From Lunularia cruciata (lineage: Eukaryota; Streptophyta; Marchantiopsida; Lunulariales; Lunulariaceae), in NCBI GenBank assembly GCA_948567375.1, contig OX419759.1, positions 35,317,493 through 35,381,492 on the forward strand: DNA of 64,000 nucleotides. The letters run 5' to 3'. Under the pieces are notes generated by a model, which saw only the letters and a program-made list of their open reading frames with translations, ran no database searches and was not told the origin of the DNA. Shown one piece after another: positions 1-12,245 of this stretch (positions within the stretch are counted from its first letter, which is position 1; the number at the start of each line of letters is the position of its first letter). Made by a program: the position numbers and the translations under genes.

Positions 1-179
1 AAAATCAACCAAAATCTTATAACCCCGATTAGATATTATATTTTGCAAGTGAAACAAATTTGCATAAGTCAAGCTTTAGATCTCATTAGATCCAATCAAG
101 TTCTCAACATGTGGCTCAAAATCTACTACTCAGATTCATCATTTTTTTGATCAATGTGCTCCACAGACTACTATTTGGA

Positions 180-960
180 TAATTTGTTGAGGTCGTTCAT
201 TCCATAGTGTATATTCAACAATGATGTCCAACTTGACGATAATAAAAATAATCATCATTTTATCAATCTTTCTCTATCCATTGTATCAAGTGGTCTCCGT
301 TAGAGAACATTAATATCCATTAGTGTCGGTTATTTCACCCATGTGTAGTGTACTGGTAGACCTTGTGTAAGTCGAGATCACAATCAGATTGTTGCAACTA
401 AGGAATCAAAGTGCTCAACAAACTGCATGACTTCTTCTACATTTTGTGGCTCATGCATGGTCATTTCTAATTTGGTTTGTGACTTCAAGACTCTCACGAA
501 TAGATCTAGAACTTCACCCTCTTGTATATTTAGAATTTGCATAATGATGTTTTGAAATTACATGATGTAGTTCTTTATAGAGTCAATCTATTTCAACTTC
601 GTCAACTCATCTTGTGCAACTTGTGTGTGATTTATAGTTTGAAATCGACCAAATATTATATTTTTGAATTCTGTTCATGTAAAGATTGGTGCAACAATTT
701 GTCATTCAGCTCGTTCCACTTGGAATTCATACCAAAGTTTTGTCATGCTATCCAATTGGCTAGAAGCCAAGAGAATCTATATTTGTTCATCTTGAAAATT
801 AGTAACTTCAAAGTAACATTCGTAGTCAACACAAAATTCTCTATTATGCTCGAGAAATTCTTGCCTTCAATACCTTGGATTTTGGAAATCGGATTTAATA
901 TTCTTCATCTTGAACTGATACTCTCTCTACATGTTCTTGTCGTTGATGATTTCGCATCCA
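180..960 (-). pseudogene. Degenerate LTR-retrotransposon gag (gypsy-type) fragment
   Basis: Read on the minus strand, this stretch gives pieces resembling the retrotransposon gag domain of Ty3/gypsy elements. They include a segment with EFQVER after an LWY motif, then QDELTKLK, then a helical segment around DLFVRVLKSQTK. These pieces are separated by several in-frame stops and at least one frame change, so no protein can be made. No reverse transcriptase, integrase or LTR could be placed next to it, and the window starts inside the repeat. The family assignment rests on the order and spacing of the tryptophan-containing and amphipathic blocks and is a moderate-confidence judgement. The fragment is most likely the end of a longer dead element to the left of the window. 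Confidence 0.45.
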
Positions 961-3100
961 ACAATTGAGTAAGATGTTTGATTTGTTATTGCATAACAAT
1001 GATAACATCGGGTATTGTTGCCTTAACTATTACTCTATCCCATTACTCTCAATTTATTTAATTTAATAACACATAGATGAAGCATGTCCACCGTTCTCCA
1101 TAAATTACAATTAGAATTATCAAGGGTTCATCAGAGAAAGTAATCATTTGCAAAAAATCCTACCCAAAGCGTGAGATGATCAATTGTGTGAAACAAAGTT
1201 TAGATAGTACATGGACATAAAATTTTAATGATTTGACAGAAATAGATTTGATGGTCCATAAATTCCATCCATCCATCCATCCAATTCCTACTCGTCCTTG
1301 ATATCAATATAAAAATAATCAAGATCAAAGAGAAAAATAAAATAATGAAATATCACATTAGACACTTGAATATGGGTAAATGTTAAATACATAACATGAA
1401 TTTTTGCTCTAGTATTTAAAGGTATCATATAAGACTCTTACTAAACTTCTCAAGAAGTATTTTAAAATTATTTTTTTGGAATGTAAACCAAGTCAACTAA
1501 GAAATTTTTTGAAAAATTTCTTTCTAAAAACTATCTATTTTCCTTACAAATTAAATTAGACATTTATAAAATGTTTTAAATTAATTTGACTTATTTTATA
1601 TTTATTTAATCTTAATTAAATTATCATTTAAATGTTATATTATTATATTTTAGATAAAAGAAAAATAAGTTATTGTGAAAAATTTAATTACTTTTGAGTC
1701 TAAAAAATGAAATTAATATAAAATATTATACTAAATTTTTCATATATCGTATTTTTATCTTTAATGATAATTTAAAATTAATTATTTTATTATTATAATT
1801 ATGAAAATGTTTCTAGATTATTGAAATATTTTTATGAATATTATATAGAGTTCTAATTTAAAATTTGAATGAAATTATTAAGAACCAATTATTAAAAATA
1901 AATATCCAATTTTAAAATTATTTAAAATTAAAATCAAAATCAAAATTTTAGCAAATTTAAAATTTAATAAATAAATAAATAAATAAATAAATTATAATGA
2001 TTAGATTATGATTTGTTATATATCAATAGGATAATTATTTTGATTATTTTATGATCATTTTAGTTGAAAATTAAAAACTTTTTTAATTAAAATAAAAAAA
2101 AATCATTTTTCATTTTAGTTACACATAAATAATTTTATTCAAAAAAATTTATGAAATTTATAAAATAAATTTAATTGAAAATTAAAATATAAATTTTGTT
2201 TGATTTACATTATGAATGAATTGAAAATTATAATATACATTAAAAATAATTTGAATATATAATATGAGATTATGAAATTAATTTACGATATAAAATATAT
2301 AAACGTCAATTTTTATTAATTTTTATGAATTGATATATTAATATTTTTAAAAATATTTTGTTTGAAATATTTGGTATTTTTCTATTAGAATATTAAAAAT
2401 AATGACAAACAAAACAAAAATAAATATTATTATCAAAATAAATATTTTATTATATTAAATTATATTATTATATTATATTGTATTATATATTAAAATATCT
2501 TTATATATATTAAATTAACCAAATTAAATTAAAATATTATTTTTCTATTTTAGTTTTAGATAAATTAATGATTATATAAATGATGATGAATATATGATGA
2601 ATATAATATTTATATTTAAATTTATATTAAATTAAGAAAAATAATCATAACTATAAAATAATCATAGATTTAATCACATTAAATTTTAAAAAATTCATAA
2701 AAAAAATTTTGTTTTTTAAAATTATATCTCTATTATTTAATCTTAATATATTTTCATATAATTTTTATATGAAGAATTTGATTACCAATATAAATTTAAA
2801 TTATATAAATTTAAATATATTTTGTTACTTTTATTTTTTGATTATTTTATATATTATTTTATTTCTTTTATTTATATTTAAAATATCGAAATATTAAATT
2901 TCGTTTTTTTATTTTTTACGTTTATCTGAAATATAATTACGTTATGGATAATTGAACACCAATATAAATGTATAAAAAATAATATTATTTTATAATTAAA
3001 TATAAAATTTATTAGTAAAAAAATAAAGTAACTTAATTAATTATAATATTTTCTAATAACTACAAAGTAAAAATTCCAAATACCTTTTACAATATATGCT
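961..3100. other. Very AT-rich gene-free stretch
   Basis: This interval is extremely AT-rich, with long runs of A/T words, an ATCC tetranucleotide run near 1268-1281 and an AAAT/AAAU-type simple repeat near 1965-1992. Short open frames here are low-complexity (Ile/Asn/Phe/Tyr/Lys-rich) and look like chance. I see no gene, tRNA or recognisable transposon in it. Confidence 0.7.
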
Positions 3101-3581
3101 CTGTTACCTGATCTAAATGCGATTACATTGATTTCGTGTTTTTTCAATTAATTATCTGTGGATTTGACCAGACGAGCGTTATTTAATAAGGGTACTCGGG
3201 AAATGATCCCACCCAACCGCCCGTAGAATCACCGGAGATGATAATTATAACCCCTATTGGATTCAACCTATGCCCGAACACATGATAATTAAAAACCTAC
3301 TCGGGTCGGAAAAGTACCCTCCGATTGGATGAGGAGATTTGAGAATCCTACTGACTAGCCAGACAACGAAGAAATCACGAGATGAGATGAGAGTTGCTTC
3401 ATGGGGAGATGCCGTGCGTGGTGTAGCAAAAGTTGAGAGGGAGGAAGGAAGGAAGGAGGCCAGCTTTGATTTGGTGTGCTGCGTGTAGAATGCGCAGGGA
3501 AGGACAGAGGAATCTGGAGTGAGAGAAGTTCGTGGGAAGGAACATCTCGTCGAAGGGAAGAGAGTCGAGAAGCCATAAACA

Positions 3582-5973
3582 ATGGCGTCTGCGGTAAGCA
3601 AATCTGATAATGTAGCCTCCGAAAGAAGTAGCGCTTGTATTCTGTTGGCTGGAGTCGAATAACTCTGTTATAGAAGTCCTGTTTTAAAACGATAGTTCCT
3701 GGTAAAGAATGAGAATTCGTCTTTGTTCTCCGGTCTTGATGAGGGTTGTTATTTGATTTCCAGAAGTTTGAAATTTGCAAGTGTGAATGCTTGAATTCTT
3801 TCGATGGCCAGCATATCCAAGCATTCTTGATTGTGCACCCACTGAAATCCACCCTACCCACTCTGCTGTTTGTGTAGCTCTCTTTGTCCTCGACGACTGG
3901 GCTCGTCGTTTCTGCATCAGCCGCAGTCATTACTTCTTCTGGAACTGATTTTGTCACGTCCAGTGGAGCATCTTTCACGCCTTTCAATGGCCTTAGGGGG
4001 AGTTCTACCCTGTACTCAGGTTTCAGCAGGGGACACATTGCTATGTCTCGTACTCAGAGCTCCAGGAGTTACAGACAAAGGCGCAATGCTGTAATTGCAA
4101 TGACAGCAGATGAAGGAGCCATCCCCGGTTTGAACGACCTACCCTTGGTTCAGTATATCAATCAGCAAGGCAGAATTCAGCCGCCGGTGGAGAAGACTAC
4201 TCTGGCCACTGTCTTCGCTATCTTCGACCAAAATAAGAAAATTCAATACATTGGGTTTTCGAGGGATGTCAGAAATTCTTTGAGAACTCTGATGGGGCGT
4301 CGTCCAGAGCTCTGCTACTACTATAAGCTGTACAATTTGGACTCTCTGGACCAGCAACGGATGCTTTCTTGCAGACAGCAGGTAACTTGTACAGAGTTAT
4401 TCTCATCATTCAGTCCTTTTCGTATTCTAATATTACTGTTTAATGGATATGCCGATGTTGTTACGAATTTTGTTTTTGATTGTGATGACTTGTGGGCCTC
4501 TTGCAGTGGGTATCTGAACTGGGGCTTCCCCCTGTCGGAAATGCAGATCCAGTACAAAAGAACCTGTGGGAACAACCTTCTGATGCAGGCTCTATCTCGG
4601 AACGTGGTAGACAAGCTGCTGCCTCCTCTAAGGCCAAGACTTTTCTCGCAACCATGGCTGAAAGAGGCTTGAAGGAAGACGTAAGATATTTTCGTCCTAA
4701 TAATATTTGCCTTTTTTCACCTTTTATCCAATCAAACACATCTTCATTAATAAATTAGTTTAAGTACAAGTTTTAGGAGGTCAGAATTGAGAGCTTATTG
4801 TGAACTCCGTTTGCAAAATTCTCGAATGTTCACATTTAGATGCTTCGACTGTTTGCTGCCTTGAATGCAGATGGTGTATGACCCAGAACTATTGGCAGCA
4901 GGAAAGTGCGATGTCTTGCCGGTGAGAACTTAATTCGTTCTCATTCGTTCTCATTCGTTCTCATCCCAACTGTTTTCTGCTCATTTGATGCACCACAGTC
5001 ACATAGGCACTGAGGACAATAGCCGTTTCCATGGCATCTCCTTTTTCGGCGTCTGCCTTCTGGCATCAGTCATCCGACTCTTGGTTTGAAGTTCGTTGCT
5101 GCTCTTGACACCTCCCTGTCCTGGCCTTATTTGAAATGGTGATGCAGTCTATAGATCAAACCGCAGATGAAATTGCCAAGGCCGCCAAGTCTCTAGCGGA
5201 GGATGCAGCCAAGCGACGCTCCGCGGTTGTTACTTCACCCGAAGGAGAGAAGATCGAGTTTGAGATATTTTTTGAGCAAAAGTTCCCAACCAACGGTGGT
5301 TGGATGTACGATATTCTAGTTTCCAAGGATGACAAGGAGACAAGGTAAGCTTAAGTTTTGGGGCCTGCGGGTTGGTCTTTTGTCCGAGCGCTGAGTCATC
5401 TGCGGCTGCTGAAGAAGCGACGCTCTTCACGAAGGGTTTGTCCGAGGTTTCTTGGCGTTGATGATGAGAAGATTTAACAAGCTGAACATGCTTCCTGCAG
5501 GCACCGTGTCATCTGTGGGCGTATCTATCCCGAATCAGTGAACATTTCAGAAGATAGATTTGTGGAGATTATCATGGGTTTCTTGCTGGTACGTAGCATA
5601 TAAGTAGAGAAAGAACTTATCAGTGTTTTGTGCAGTCAGATGTCATCACTAAAAATGTAGTTTCGACTTTTGATGGTTAGTTTGTGGGCGGACTAGCACA
5701 GTCAGGGAAATCTCATGCAAGTAAACCGTGTTACCTGTGTTGCAGCACAAGAAGGTACCAAGACGTACCGAGGGTTTGATGTCAGGGGATATGTTTCCCA
5801 TCAATTACTTTGCAGTGTCAGAAGTGGCTCAACGTTTTGACGACATGAAGGATTGGTTTATCGGAGCGTTGCCTGAGACATACTGGCGATTCAACAAGAT
5901 TTACTCATACGGTCCTTCGGCTGACTCAGTTCCGGAATTGGGACCTGCTGGTGTAACGACGTGGACTAACTAG
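3582..5973 (+). CDS. GIY-YIG (Uri-like) domain protein, probably plastid-targeted
   Basis: Seven exons join in frame: 3582-3593, 3878-4381, 4507-4680, 4871-4921, 5148-5344, 5501-5588 and 5746-5973, giving about 417 residues. All introns are GT-AG. The ATG at 3582 opens a four-codon exon, and exon 2 continues with a Ser/Thr/Ala-rich, acid-poor stretch typical of a chloroplast transit peptide. Residues about 90-150 carry a GIY-YIG-like core: VFAIFDQ, then QYIGFSRDV with the arginine expected after the YIG strand, then a PELCYYYK segment. This arrangement resembles the N-terminal GIY-YIG fold of plant glutaredoxin GRXS16, but no glutaredoxin domain follows. The C-terminal half (exons 4-7) ends in VTTWTN and I do not recognise it. 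Nuclease activity is not implied, because Uri-like folds in plants can be regulatory. The exon model is strong; the function is inferred. Confidence 0.8.
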
Positions 5974-7200
5974 ACCAGATCCTATGAATCTTCGACACTA
6001 TCAACCGGTAACCCCAACATTGCGACAGATAAACCTCTTGGTATCAAAGCAAAGTCCATTTTCTAGTGGACCTTAGTCAGGTAAAAGTCAAGATCTGCGT
6101 AGAACTAACAGTGATCATGATAATTTCGAAACTCGATAAGCACTAGGTCCTCAGAAACGTTTTTTCCCTGCTATTGCACATGTTCACCTTTCCGCACTCA
6201 AATCCCGTTGCCAGGCCGCGTAGAGCTGTAGGGGTATGGAATTTGTAGCTTTCCATGCCATCAGGCACCTTGTCAAGAGTCCCCTTTGAAGTTAGACTAG
6301 CTGTATATCTCCTCATACTGCCGCTTGTGCATTTATAATACAGAGCCAATTGGTGAAAACCTACACATAAAACTTTGATATGGTGTCCTATCTTTGGCTC
6401 AAATCCTATTGTGAAAGAGTGTTCTGGTGTTGATACTTGTCTATCCATGTATGATGTTATCACTGAATCCATCTTGTCCATTCATGCATCATGTTGTGAC
6501 CTTCCAGTCCTCTTCTTAGTTACCGAAGTTCTTCAATCTGCCGTATTCTTACATGTGATAAATAGCTGGGCAAGATTATAGCCTTCATTGTGCCCATTAA
6601 ATAGGAGAAAGCACGAACGATTGATATAAGCTTTGGTTCAGTGCAACAGACATGTCGCACAAAGGGTGACTGATGCCGAAACAGCTTTCCCCGTCTGAGT
6701 GCCCTCGCTTTCCAGTATATTCGTTTAGAGTTGGACGAATGATATTAGAAGTCCAGATCAGAATCTACTTTGTGCTTTAATATTAGCATAACCCAAAGCA
6801 GACGAGTCTGAGCGGAACACTGTCTCATAGGTTCTCATAGGCTCTCATAGGCAACATTCAGCCCGATTACCAGGTAGAGAGTCCATAATATATCGTAGAA
6901 CTTACTTGCATAGATCTTCGATGGGGGATATTAATTTCACTTTGAGACCAGGAGTAAGATTGAACTAATTCGGAAAACTTGATGAATACTCGCTTGAGAG
7001 CTGAGATTTGAATCGATCTTTGCATGTAGGAAGGGGGCAAAGTGGTGCAGTGTGTAGTCAAAAGAAGAGAGGGAATCGATTATTCTGCCAAACGTAAATA
7101 AGAACGCAACCGCCATCTTGGAAGCATTGGCGTAATAGGGAGAGTTCGGCACAGCCACAAAAATGTTCCACAGAGCTTTGACATAACGGTGCATCCGTAC
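5974..7200. other. Intergenic / 3' flank, no gene recognised
   Basis: Contains the likely 3' untranslated region of the GIY-YIG gene and then unassigned DNA. A decamer close to TCTCATAGGT is repeated three times near 6823-6850. Short open frames occur on both strands, but none has a recognisable domain or convincing splice structure. Confidence 0.5.
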
Positions 7201-7284
7201 TGCTAGCTGTGGGGTTTGAACCCACGCATGCTATTGCATAGACGATCTTAAGTCGTCCCCCTTAGACCACTCGGGCAAGCTAGC
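7201..7284 (-). tRNA. tRNA-Leu (anticodon UAA)
   Basis: The minus strand folds as a class II tRNA of 84 nt. The acceptor stem is GCTAGCT paired with AGCTAGC plus discriminator A. The D-arm is CCCGAGTGG...GGGG and the anticodon stem is GACGA/TCGTC with loop CTTAAGA, giving anticodon TAA. The long variable arm is built around TGCAATAGCA, and the T-arm is GTGGG-TTCAAAC-CCCAC. The long variable arm and A73 discriminator fit leucine identity. There is no intron, and no CCA is encoded, as expected for a nuclear gene. All four stems pair well, so the gene looks intact. Confidence 0.93.
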
Positions 7285-8426
7285 AGGTGCATATGCGAGA
7301 TGCATTATTTTAATTGAAATGTAAAATTTACGGTAGATCATAGGTTTCACACAACCATATTATTATTATTTTATGATTAGAATCTTGAAACACAAAATTA
7401 TATATATTCAACTGTTTACTATTGAAAATTTAATATTTATTTATGTAATAATTATATGTAATTTCTACTTAAACATTAATAATTAAATCATTCTATATAA
7501 TTACTATTAAACAAAATATATATACTTTTTTTTCAATATAATTATAACATTAAAAAATCTGCATTCCAATTTTACGTATCTACCGGTCTTTCTAGATTCA
7601 AAATCATTTTGAAGATAGAAAGACTTGTGTGTGTGTAAGAAATCAAATACTCACCCCCTTTGTGAGAATGTTACGTGTTCAATTTCAAGCGCACAACATA
7701 CTCGGGAAAGCAGCAAACATACATACAGTTTGTCCTTTTCATCAACTTCTACATGTTGGAAACATTTTGGAGGATCCAGCAATGTTCCTTCTTAATACGT
7801 TTCTACCAAATCAGAAAAGCAAATGGCGAAATTGAGTTTCATGGAGCCCCGTAGACCACTTCTAGTAGTCAGTACGTGCTGGGACTTCATTCGATTTTGA
7901 AACTCCAAAAGGTTTCTCCTGTCACTTGGATGTTGGGCATCTGAAGTACGCGTGATTCTCAAACGTGTCGAAGACTTTGAGCTCCTCGGTTTCGAGTACA
8001 GCCAGAAGAAGATGTTGTATTCGAGCAGTTGATCACGAGAGATCTGTGTGTCCCAGAAAGAGCTGTCCTTGTGAAACTAGATGTCATATACAGAACTCCC
8101 CACCTCACCCGACATTGTTCCAGTACTTATTTGCGTGATTTCTCCTTTCTGGAATGGTAATACAAGCTTATATCGTAAGATTGATCCTTTTCAAGAACTA
8201 GAAACCTCGTGTATAATGTTCTAGCCGAAACTTCAACTCAGAGAAAACGTGCAGAGGTCCCCATTTTGCTATCGTTGCAGGAGGAAGCTCTCCCAGCGAT
8301 GGATTCCGCACTAGACGCTCCAGAGCAAAAAGGTATTGACTGATGCCTATTTGCAGGATTAGTGCTTCGGGGGCAGTGACGCAGAGGCGTCAGGAGAGGA
8401 GATATCAAAAGATTCAAGGAAAGAAC

Positions 8427-8470
8427 CCGATCACACAAAGCGAAACAGAGGATCACACAAAGCGAAACAG
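8427..8470. repeat. Two tandem copies of a 21-bp unit
   Basis: GATCACACAAAGCGAAACAG occurs twice back to back, separated only by AG. It is a recent perfect short duplication with no visible coding role. Confidence 0.75.
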
Positions 8471-9148
8471 AGTAGCTTTACACGAATTTTCTCTGGAAGC
8501 TTGTTCATCTTCCTGGTTATTGTCTGTACCTCTTTCCACGTCAAACTTTGGATGCCTCTTCTAGTGGGTGCCTCCTGTGAGTGCATGAGAAATGTTTTGA
8601 TTGATACATGTATTTAAAATTGCCCTGACCTGATCTGAACTGAGTAAACTGCGTCTACCTGAGGTTGTCGTCTAGTGTATGGGCTTGGAATAGACAGCAT
8701 GGAGTTACGAGAGGTGACGGTGACGAGGGTAGCCTGTAACACTCGAGACAAGATAGGCGTCGCCCTGTAGTCTAATCTCTGAGCCCCATTCCTGAAGGGA
8801 TTACACTAATTGCGAAAGAAGATAAGGTAGCTCATCACTTATCCGGTACCTCAATAAGAAGCCTTTGTTTGTCCCATCTTTCGCTTACATGATTGCGTGC
8901 TCCACGAAGGAGTACGTTCCAAGCTTTGCTTCACTGCCAAGACGTCGAAAACTTCAGTTACGTCCCGTCAATCTAGATATGTCATTGTCGAATGCCGCTT
9001 AAATGCCAATCGTTAAACGTTATTTATGTAAAATTCCAAGTGCATTAAGCGCGTCGCGAGTTCGATCAGAAAGCAGAAAGATCAGAAGTACGAAAGCGAA
9101 TATGCTACGATCAAACAGACACATCAGGTTGAGGAGAGCAGGACAAAT

Positions 9149-9163
9149 AAAACCCTAAACCCT
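9149..9163 (+). promoter_or_regulatory. Telobox-like motif AAAACCCTAAACCCT
   Basis: Two overlapping telomere-like AAACCCT units lie about 830 bp upstream of the COPI-associated gene start. Teloboxes are common in plant promoters of growth-related genes. Regulation of the downstream gene is only inferred, and the distance is on the long side. Confidence 0.35.
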
Positions 9164-9230
9164 CAACCCCGGCTCGATGACTCCGCTCAGTAACATCAGC
9201 TAATCCAGTTGAATTAGGTTTCGAGCGGTA

Positions 9231-9302
9231 GTTCTAGACTTTATCTTATGGATCTTTCATGGCTCGGTTCTAGACTTTATCTCATATTTCGTTCATAGCT
9301 CG
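9231..9302. repeat. Two tandem copies of a 36-bp unit
   Basis: Two adjacent imperfect copies start with GTTCTAGACTTTATCT and end with GCTCG. They differ at a few positions and lie in the 5' flank of the COPI-associated gene. Confidence 0.7.
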
Positions 9303-9987
9303 GTGGTTTTCATTGATAACCATCTAAGAATCAAAAGATGAATTCTGCCGAATCCAGTGACCTACAATTCAGAGAAAATAGGAGAGCGGAGACCAGCATT
9401 GACAGGCAACTCCTCCACCCATACTTATATTCCTCCAGAGGATGCAATGATGAACAACAGCAAAGATGAAACACCTTGAAAATCTCCAAGAAGTAGCAAA
9501 ATTGAACACAAATCAAATTGCAGCAATCGCTACCGCATGCGGATAGTGCTCCATCTACAGGCAGGAGACAGATTCGATCCCTCGGCCTTCTACTGTTCGA
9601 CCACATCACCCAAATTTGTCGCCCAGCGACGCTCTCCTTCTTAAACCCGGAGATTGGTTTCGTCCAAGTCGTCGCTCCAGCCAGCTCCCCTAAAGAACGT
9701 GGGACCAGACCAGGCCTCCCATCCAACCGACGCGTGGTTTTCACAGTCGTTCGATCCTGCCACCTGTCTTTCTTCCCGACGTGGAATAGCCACGTCATTA
9801 CTTCTTGCCTATTCCCCTAGTGAGACTTATCAGTCCCTTTGGAACTGAAGAGAGAGGGAATGAATCCATATGAGCTGAGTTCTCTCGATTATGCGTTTGA
9901 TGCTTGCGTTGATTTGAGCGGGAGGACGGGAAAACGATCTCGATTCCGAGGTTTTGGAGGAAATTGTGACTGACAGAGTTGGAAGAA

Positions 9988-12245
9988 ATGGGTCAGGACG
10001 GCCGTGTTGATAACCACCCCGAGGCACATTCTGTGGATGTTGGAGAATATCATCAACATCCACCACCATATGATCCCGACGATGATCTCGATGACCACAC
10101 TCAGAACGAGCAGGTTGACGCCGCCCTGATTATGTTCAGAGCGCTTACGGTGCTCACCGCTCTTGCTGCCATTCTGTGTGTGGTCGTCAATGTGGTATCT
10201 CTGCTGCGTTCCTTCAGATGGAAAGTTGATGTAAGTGGTTTCGGTTCGTTTTTGCTTTCTGGTTTAGAATCCCTTATTCAAATCTTTAGAATCTAGAGGA
10301 GTCTATTACTTTGTAATTGGTCTCCTTTGGCTTGTGGTGTTTGTATGCATGAAGGCAGAGTATTCATTCTGAATTTGTCATTGTTTCTCAGGTAGACTTT
10401 GGGGTTTTGAATCTGAGACTTTAGAGAGGAAAAACATATGTTTTGAGCACAGTACTTGTGGTTGGTGAAGGTTGAATTGCTGGTTAAACTGTATAGCTAG
10501 TGAGGAAACTACTTATTTACACCGTAGAAGTTGAAATCGAAAATGTGAAGCGTCGGTTAGGATCATTCTCGTGCTTGACGGGGAATCGACCTCCAGTAGT
10601 TTGGAAAACTTACAGTCGGATCTGAGTAATAACTCAGGAGCCGGAGCCGGAGAGTTGTTTATAAGGTCTGAGTCCAAAGAGGGGACATCCTGGGGTGATA
10701 GTTCCTAAGTCTGACGAGATCTGAGGAGAACCAGTTGATGTGACAACTTCCACTGCTCTGCACGAATTGTGTAAAGTTCGTGGTGTAGTCCTTTTTATTG
10801 ATAAGGATCCACTTTCCAGATGCTTACGTTGACCGAATGGCGTAAGAAATGATGAATAGCTTTCTAGCTATTTCTAAAGTACTTACTGGATTCTCCGGGC
10901 TCTGACCAGGGAGTTTGTCAGCAACACACTTAGTTACCTCCACAACTTGCAAGATTTAGCGGCTCAGAAAAGGTTTAGGATTTGACGAGAGGTTTGACAC
11001 AAGTTGCGTTTGGTTTCTGGCAGATATTCGTCGGCATATTGCGTGTTTACGCAGCTATCTTCGCACTTTTCGTTGCCATCGCTGAGACAGAGTGGCAATG
11101 GGTGTTCCGTCACTGGCCGGTTAGTTTACGTGACATGGTGTTGTGTCTCTAGACAAAAGATAGAACTCTTGAATTTATCACTGGATATATATCTCTTTTG
11201 ATTCCAGGATAGTTGTTGTGATGCTTCTTGCAACCTAAATACTCAGCTTAGTATCCGATTGAGCTACCGTGGTCGTTGCACGCATATTTCTTAATAGCTA
11301 ATCCGGTGGTGGTTGCGAAGGGTGGTCAATAGTTCGATGTTTCTCTATGTCCCTTACTTTTGTTAATCGAATACTTGCAGTTTTTGGAGGTTTGGGTGGG
11401 ACGAGGAATGCTGCAAATCTTGTAAGCAAATAGTCGTTTGAACTCTGAATTCTTGAATTTTGTTCTTCAATGATCTGCTTATGACCTATATTACGCTTTG
11501 TTTGTTTAAACTTGAACCTTTAGTTCTGTCTTGGTCTCAGAGTCCTTGTTCAAGTCTACTTTTTCTGAACTGTGTGTTGGTGTATCATCAGTGTGGCTGT
11601 AATGACGAAGGCGCTAGCTGGTGCAAGCTGGGAAGTCAGGTTTGAACGTTTGCTACACAATATTGCCGGCTGGATGCTTTTGGGCTGCGGGTTTATTTAC
11701 ACATTTGCTGTAAGCCAGTTACCCAGCCAAAATTTCATTCTTGCAAGTCAGAATCTTGTCTTTAGTGCATATCTATCTATTCAAAGCACAGTAAAAGTAG
11801 TTGTGAACAAGGAATTCAAGAACTGTTCCGAGAAGTATAAACTTAAATCTACCACTCGGAACACGTGAATGTAATCTGAAGAGTACTTACGTTATAGCTG
11901 AAGATTAAACGGAGAACTTTATGTATCTCCGCTGCAAGCTGACTGTGTTGGCGTTGTTACCATGATTCCAGGGACTCCTTTGCATGAGACAACTCAAGAC
12001 CAAGAGAATTCAAAAGAAGCAGTGGCGAGAGCAAGCAGTCAAGGAGATTGAGGTACTGCTTCCTTTAAGTACGCCGTAAAGGCCGTCCCTGGAAGCTATC
12101 TGTTGAGACTTGAACGTTAAGATGTATAAACAGTGCTTTTCTTGGTTTGACTGGAACTTGCTCTGATGCTGCGATGGAAATGCAGGAGATGGAGAAGAAA
12201 AGAGCGGAACTTGAAGCACTCCTTCAGCGAGGTAGTGGACGGTGA
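9988..12245 (+). CDS. COPI-associated / Tvp15-like Golgi membrane protein
   Basis: Six exons join in frame: 9988-10230, 11024-11119, 11381-11421, 11592-11709, 11972-12052 and 12186-12245, giving about 212 residues. The N-terminal 45 residues are acidic and His/Pro-rich and are probably cytosolic. Four hydrophobic segments follow: the first at about 46-72, the second around FVGILRVYAAIFALFVAIAE, the third beginning in FLEVWVGRGMLQIFVAVMT, and the fourth around AGWMLLGCGFIYTFAG. The WVGRG...LQI pattern is characteristic of the COPI-associated protein family (PF08507, yeast Tvp15 relatives), four-span proteins of Golgi and early endosomal membranes. A basic, coiled-coil-like tail rich in Lys/Arg/Glu ends in GSGR. 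The splice phases agree throughout. The family call is confident; the exact cellular role of plant members is poorly defined. Confidence 0.82.

Larger units (their letters stand above)
7285..9987. other. Intergenic, no firm gene
   Basis: The left part (to about 7620) is AT-rich. The rest has moderate GC but no open frame with a recognisable domain. It holds two small tandem duplications (annotated separately), a telobox near 9149 and 5' flanking DNA of the COPI-associated gene. A 155-codon open frame on the minus strand at 9331-9798 has no family resemblance and may be chance. Confidence 0.5.

Noticed and set aside
537-968. 143-codon plus-strand frame
   Set aside because: It is the antisense shadow of the decayed gag fragment; the minus strand explains the sequence better.
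1260-2000. Short direct repeats as a possible CRISPR-like array
   Set aside because: They are simple ATCC and AAAT microsatellites; there are no regular spacers and the genome is eukaryotic.
2709-2897. Hydrophobic 62-codon frame
   Set aside because: Phe/Ile/Leu/Tyr-rich only because the DNA is AT-rich; membrane-like character is a composition effect.
9331-9798. 155-codon minus-strand open frame
   Set aside because: Starts ahead of the COPI-associated gene and has mixed composition, but shows no domain, no splice signals and a competing frame on the other strand. Not strong enough to call a gene.
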